A DNA stretch of 64,000 nt, from NCBI GenBank assembly GCA_000469685.2, contig LS997566.1:14200118-14264117 (forward strand). The letters run 5' to 3'. The notes beneath the pieces were generated by a model. The model was not told the DNA's origin. It saw nothing but the letters and a program-made list of their open reading frames with translations, and did no database searches. Both the position numbers and the translations under genes were made by a program. Positions 48,457-64,000 of this stretch are shown piece after piece (the stretch's first letter is position 1; every line of letters starts with the position of its first letter). Origin of the DNA: Haemonchus contortus (Eukaryota > Nematoda > Chromadorea > Rhabditida > Trichostrongylidae).

Positions 48457-49384
48457 CCAGGAGCTCACAAATGGAAGGACTTCATCATCAAGTGACTCGT
48501 CAATGCATAGTCTGCCTATGATTATCAGGGAAGAGACGATCACAATGATACACTATCTTCAGCAAAACAACTTCTTTGATCGTTTTCGACCTCCGACACG
48601 ACGAGGTGTACTGACCAATTCTTAACAAAGCGGACAATATAGGGGGAGAAAGGGTATGTCACCCAAAAAATTACTCTCATTCTATCGGTTCCTCCAAAAG
48701 GTTTCCTTGAGCACATCACCAACTTAATCCAGTGGCGAGAAATTCGCTATACGTGAAAGAATTAAATCTGACTTTGACAGCCATTTTGTTCGTCATCCCT
48801 CCTCCAGTGGGTAATGGCTGAGTTCTCATTATCTCTGTGAGCTCTATGTGGGACTGCCAAAAAATCGTTTATTCAGAACATATCCAGTGAAAAAAATTGC
48901 AATGGAAAACGCTATATGAATTAACAACAGGTGAAAGACTTAAGTGTTGAGTAGTCGTTGTGGGAGCTCGGGTCTCACAATCAGTCATTGAAATACTATT
49001 GGTATCGAAGTTATTATTGCAGGACATACGACCTTATGAAAATTATCAACAACTGTACCTTGCATATCTCTTTAGCTGACTTTAAAGGGAAGAACGCGAA
49101 ATCAATCGATAGCTAGGAAAGCTGTGATTGGATTTCCCCGGGAAGTACCATAAAACGTCACTTCACTTAGAGCTCTACCCCTGATGTACTTGCTCGAAGA
49201 GATTTTTTGCATTGCTCCCTGCACCTCCTAAGCTATCAAACAGAATATGATAGAGGAAGTTTGAAGCGACTATTTGATCAAACTAATGCCGATTTGTGAA
49301 AATGCAAGGAATAGGTGCAGTATCCTTTATTCTTAACAGGTGGAACACAAATGACAAAGACATGACCCAATAGGAAACTAGTGA
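47945..49384 (+). repeat. Direct duplication, copy B
   Basis: Copy B of the segment at 41156-43150. It includes the inner MITE part and the flanking block with CACTATCTTCAGCAAAACAA. A short extra piece at about 49315-49365 is absent from copy A. No gene was recognised, although the last 100 bases overlap a candidate 3' exon of the cysteine-rich gene. Confidence 0.75.
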
Positions 49385-49516
49385 GAGCAGCTAATCGGGT
49401 TGTGGCAGTTTCCCAGTTCCGATAATCATTGCGAACGACCAATTGTACCTTAGCTCTACAACCCTTCCCTGGTAGTATGGTCCCACAATCGAAAGCAGAT
49501 TTGCAGTCAGCGTCGT
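49278..49516 (-). CDS. Candidate 3' terminal exon of the cysteine-rich secreted gene
   Basis: A frame of 78 codons starts ADCKSAFDCGTILPGKGC, which repeats the cysteine spacing of the second half of the six-cysteine modules upstream. It then runs into a hydrophobic stretch, LAALTSFLLGHVFVICVPPV, and a stop at 49278. The acceptor (AAGAG) is poor and joins the upstream exon only through an alternative donor at about 49802. The end lies in the 41/48-kb duplication. The cysteine pattern is convincing, the exon limits are not. Confidence 0.4.
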
Positions 49517-49756
49517 CTCTTCCGGAGATATGTAGGATACGTTATTGAGTGAGGTGAACGAAAGTGGTGTAATATAGTGGTATTTCTTTAACAGACGGTA
49601 CACTCAGGCACTTCTTCAATTACAAATAACTGCAAATGGTTAAACCAACACGGCCCTGGGAAACTTAAATAATTGTTCGGAAGATTGTTCGTGCACCAGG
49701 AATCTTGCAAGACACTAGTGCAATTATGCTGTGGGCAACATGATGACAAATCAAAC

Positions 49757-62631
<12,875 letters not shown>

Positions 62632-63479
62632 CTAAAAAAAGAGAAAAGTACCCTTTTGAATTTCATCTGTCTCCGGAATGGAAGTAATGAATGGATGTTC
62701 ATTCGGCTCAAACGATGAACTGCGATGCGCTCCCAATTTTTAAGGTATCGATGGACCTGCGAGAGAAGTGAAGCTCCTGCAGGAAGAACGCGGATGTCAA
62801 GTCGGATTCAATTTCGGCATCGTAAGGGTAACACGAGAGTCGTCAGACATTACCTTATCTTCTTTCATTTTTTGACTCATACAGTCGATTTCGTGCATTG
62901 AACTTAGCTTGCTCATCATTCGAGAGAAGTATTCTCCTTGAATGCCTCCGAGCATGTTTAATGAAGACAATTTACCCTATGATTCACTTTTATGCTCATC
63001 ACGTCAAACACATGGGTTACAGAAGAGGCATCATGGAATATTGACCGGAAGGCTACGTTGGACTTTGTAAACTTGCTCTAGGGAAACGAACTCTGGTTTT
63101 CCTGTTTCCAATTACATATTGTTTAAAATCGGATACTGAGGACGCTGTGCTCATCGTTTCGACGCTATTTGAGTAGCAACCATGGCTCTTTCTGTCATTG
63201 ACATTCTTGTTTATGCCTCTTCTGTGAAAACCGTTTACAAAGGAAGACTATGGCGATATCACCAAAAATCACCAAGTATAGCTATAAAGAGCAACTTTTC
63301 AATAAAGAATCCATTTGGTGGAACATTAATCATCAAATTAGAGAGTATTTTGTCAGAAACAGACCATTGGTTTGTCCCATACTATTACTATTCAAGTACC
63401 CTCAACAAAACACTCACGAGACCAAGTCCGTAAGTTCACTGGGTATGAGTACATTCACCCAATGGCTGCTTGGGGGGCG
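62632..63479. other. Upstream of the cysteine-rich gene
   Basis: This is presumably the promoter region of the minus-strand gene that starts at 62631. I see no convincing exon, RNA gene or repeat in it. Confidence 0.35.
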
Positions 63480-63724
63480 GTACGAACGTGCGTCCGAGGG
63501 TACGCGTGGCGAATGCGCGTCAAAGTTCGTGACGATTTGTACGACTACGGCGCCAATTTTCGGGGCACAAACTCGAAGTAGTGTAGTTGAATAGTCCGAT
63601 GATCCTCCTAATCCACTCTATTTGAAATTCGGGCCCCAAACTCGTACAAACCATTATGAACCTCGCCGCGCAATTTACCGCGCGGCGCGATTTACAGCGC
63701 GCATCCTCGGACGCACGTTCGTAC
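63480..63724. mobile_element. Small GC-rich MITE, 245 bp
   Basis: Perfect 20-bp inverted ends, GTACGAACGTGCGTCCGAGG at 63480-63499 and the reverse complement at 63705-63724. The interior carries a second inverted theme (CCGCGCAATTTACCGCGCGG). No clear target duplication was identified. Confidence 0.65.
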
Positions 63725-63922
63725 ACATACCCTGACTGCTTTCATATTCCGCCGGCCAGCTCGCGAGCGTGCGCGCCGGCCAGGAGACTACTCGGCCTGC
63801 GGTGTTACTCTACTCGGCCTCGATCAGGATTCAGTTTGTAAACAAGGAGCAAACGCCGGCCCCGGCCGGAGCGCACGCTAGCGGGCGGGCCGGGTCCGGG
63901 AATATCTCCCCGAAGATGTCGA

Positions 63923-63991
63923 CGCAATTCTGCTCTACGCGGCGGGTGCGGCGTCGCGCACGCCGCACCCGCCGCGTAGAGTAGAATTGCG
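63923..63991. repeat. Near-perfect 31-bp-stem hairpin, GC-rich
   Basis: Arms of 31 bases (63923-63953 and 63961-63991) differ at one position and enclose a 7-base loop, TCGCGCA. The arm core is CGCGGCGGGTGCGGCG. A single-arm relative, CACCGCACCCGCCGCGTA followed by GCAGAATTGCGATGG, lies at 10471-10505. It looks like the end of a repeat family cut by the window edge. Confidence 0.75.
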
Positions 63992-64000
63992 ATGGCACAT

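Overview
The window looks like a stretch of nuclear chromosome from a nematode, most likely a clade V (rhabditid/strongylid, hookworm-like) species. The evidence is small exons with phase-consistent junctions, TTTTCAG/TTTTTAG-type acceptors, a cytochrome P450 with a nematode-style N-terminus, a nematode-type six-cysteine secreted protein, and a dense load of Tc1/mariner, MITE and non-LTR elements. There are no bacterial-style operons. All gene models were assembled by eye from splice signals, reading phase and protein plausibility; no searches were run.

Layout. 1-2692: CR1/jockey-type non-LTR retrotransposon (+) with one in-frame stop in its reverse transcriptase. 2694-3199: Tc1-like MITE. 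3520-5087 (-): first four exons of a cytochrome P450; the rest is beyond the left edge or lost. 5088-7513: intergenic with two SINE-like copies. 7514-17832 (-): a 15-exon gene whose C-terminal half resembles the FAM161 (UPF0564) ciliary/microtubule family, predicted 991 residues. 18.69-28.25 kb and 28.39-41.16 kb: two giant, adjacent inverted repeats, riddled with elements, each with the same MITE family at its apex. 41.16-43.15 and 47.95-49.36 kb: a direct duplication. 43.5-45.83 kb: a degenerate ~18-bp minisatellite with higher-order structure. 47537-47714 (-): an orphan membrane-protein exon. 49.28-62.63 kb (-): a secreted multidomain cysteine-rich gene in at least eight exons, whose introns hold a mariner foldback, a ~0.9-kb TGTC microsatellite, a 128-bp tandem array and a SINE. 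62.6-64.0 kb: intergenic, with a small MITE and a 31-bp-stem hairpin at the right edge.

The three genes do not form a pathway: an oxidative enzyme of the endoplasmic reticulum, a cytoskeletal/ciliary protein and a secreted protein. All lie on the minus strand, and repeats fill the space between and within them. The most unusual part is the pair of giant inverted repeats. Insertions present in one arm but missing from the other give a relative order of events.
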